Positions 40,510-40,832 of a stretch of 40,832 bases of DNA are shown in pieces. The notes under the pieces were generated by a model, which was not told the DNA's origin, ran no database searches, and worked only from the letters and a program-made list of their open reading frames with translations. This stretch comes from a virus. The stretch lies in IMG/VR virus record IMGVR_UViG_3300048112_000058, positions 1 through 40,832 of that record; one strand, given 5' to 3'. Positions within the stretch are counted from its first letter, which is position 1. Each line of letters starts with the position of its first letter. The position numbers and the translations under genes are program-made.

Positions 40510-40832
40510 GATAGATGAAGCTATCGAGGTCACCCTCTCCCTTGTCTGTGAAAAACTTTTTATATACCTTGATTGCATTTTCTACCTTTTCACGCCCGCT
40601 TTCTATAAACTCCTCTGAGCAGTCAGCTATCTTAACCTCCAAGCTATTCTTGTCGATTACAATAAACCTCATGGGCTTGTTAAATAATGTCTGATAAACG
40701 TATGCCTGTGCATCGTAGCAGTACTCCTTACAAGACCACCTAAACTTATGCACGTTGCTTGATGTCTTTAGGTCGTACACGTAGTCCTCTCCCAGTATGT
40801 CGCACTTGCCCTTCCAATCCACTCCACCTATG
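40496..40832 (-). CDS. PD-(D/E)XK exonuclease-like protein (5' end outside window)
   Basis: The frame is open through the right edge, so the N-terminus is missing; the GTG at 40822 encodes an internal Val. The sequence 'IGGVDWKGKCDILGEDYVYD' followed by 'LKTSS' shows a Cas4/RecB-type nuclease core: D in 'GGVDWKGKCDI', then Y-D-L-K (D-x-K) and a following 'EYCYDAQAYVYQTLF', the conserved Q/Y helix. Then 'RFIVIDKNSLEVKIADCSEE' and a C-terminal helical 'REKVENAIKVYKKFF'. Such phage proteins degrade or recombine DNA ends. It is the first visible gene of the minus-strand early unit and overlaps the 46-aa gene by 14 bases. Confidence 0.8.
   Translation of the reverse strand, partial: IGGVDWKGKCDILGEDYVYDLKTSSNVHKFRWSCKEYCYDAQAYVYQTLFNKPMRFIVIDKNSLEVKIADCSEEFIESGREKVENAIKVYKKFFTDKGEGDLDSFIYRESL

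Noticed and set aside
40510-40578. Longer version of the 46-aa gene
   Set aside because: It would overlap the nuclease gene by more than 80 bases in another frame, and the added residues do not resemble the rest.
1-40832. tRNA genes, CRISPR arrays, insertion sequences or an integrase
   Set aside because: Gaps between genes are too short for tRNAs except 39881-40094, which shows no cloverleaf; no spaced palindromic repeats and no transposase or recombinase motifs were seen. The 30-bp repeats at 33301 are coding and lack spacers.

Overview
The window is a contiguous piece of a tailed-phage genome, most likely a short-tailed (podovirus-like) phage of a marine flavobacterium or another Bacteroidota host. 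The host call rests on three things. Four late-gene leaders carry the Bacteroidota -7 promoter word TAnnTTTG. The primase-helicase begins with a VirE-N (BT4734-type) domain, which is typical of Bacteroidota elements. Gene starts are preceded by A-rich leaders more often than by clear Shine-Dalgarno sites. The virion proteins are of a kind I associate with flavobacterial and uncultured marine phages. There are no rRNA or tRNA genes, transposases, integrases or CRISPR arrays.

Left and centre (1-33578, plus strand) is the late, virion region. In order it holds: a small virion-associated protein; a long repeat-built tail fibre; a coiled-coil protein; a 262-aa beta-rich structural protein; a small conserved protein; a probable tandem GroES-fold protein; a probable small terminase; the large terminase; portal; probable scaffold; major capsid protein; a 251-aa unknown; two neck/connector candidates; a 1603-aa tail protein; two Cys-containing tail-surface proteins; a GNAT acetyltransferase; three internal (ejection) protein candidates, the last a 2644-aa giant with an HEFGH zinc-peptidase motif; and a 52-aa basic protein. 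Two intrinsic terminators, after the capsid gene and after the 251-aa gene, together with the TAnnTTTG words divide this region into transcription units.

Right (33605-40832, minus strand) is the early DNA-metabolism region, convergent with the late region. Read in transcription order from the right edge it holds: a cut-off PD-(D/E)XK nuclease, a 46-aa gene, a probable SSB, a terminator and a 214-bp AT-rich gap, then VirE-N/SF3 primase-helicase, SF2 helicase, a PD-(D/E)XK-like nuclease, a VRR-NUC nuclease, a 112-aa unknown, a DnaA domain IV-like protein, a 63-aa unknown, a calcineurin-like phosphoesterase, a 39-aa membrane peptide and a 67-aa unknown. No DNA polymerase, RNA polymerase or endolysin is recognisable; they may lie outside the window.

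The most notable points are these. A TAA stop lies in what looks like the conserved N-terminus of the large terminase. An approximately 80-aa beta module is shared by two otherwise unrelated structural genes. The giant ejection protein carries a zincin motif. A tandem GroES-like gene sits next to the terminase. The AT-rich gap could be an origin, and a stand-alone DnaA-like DNA-binding protein is encoded nearby. Family calls were made by eye from motifs and remembered family patterns, without any database search.
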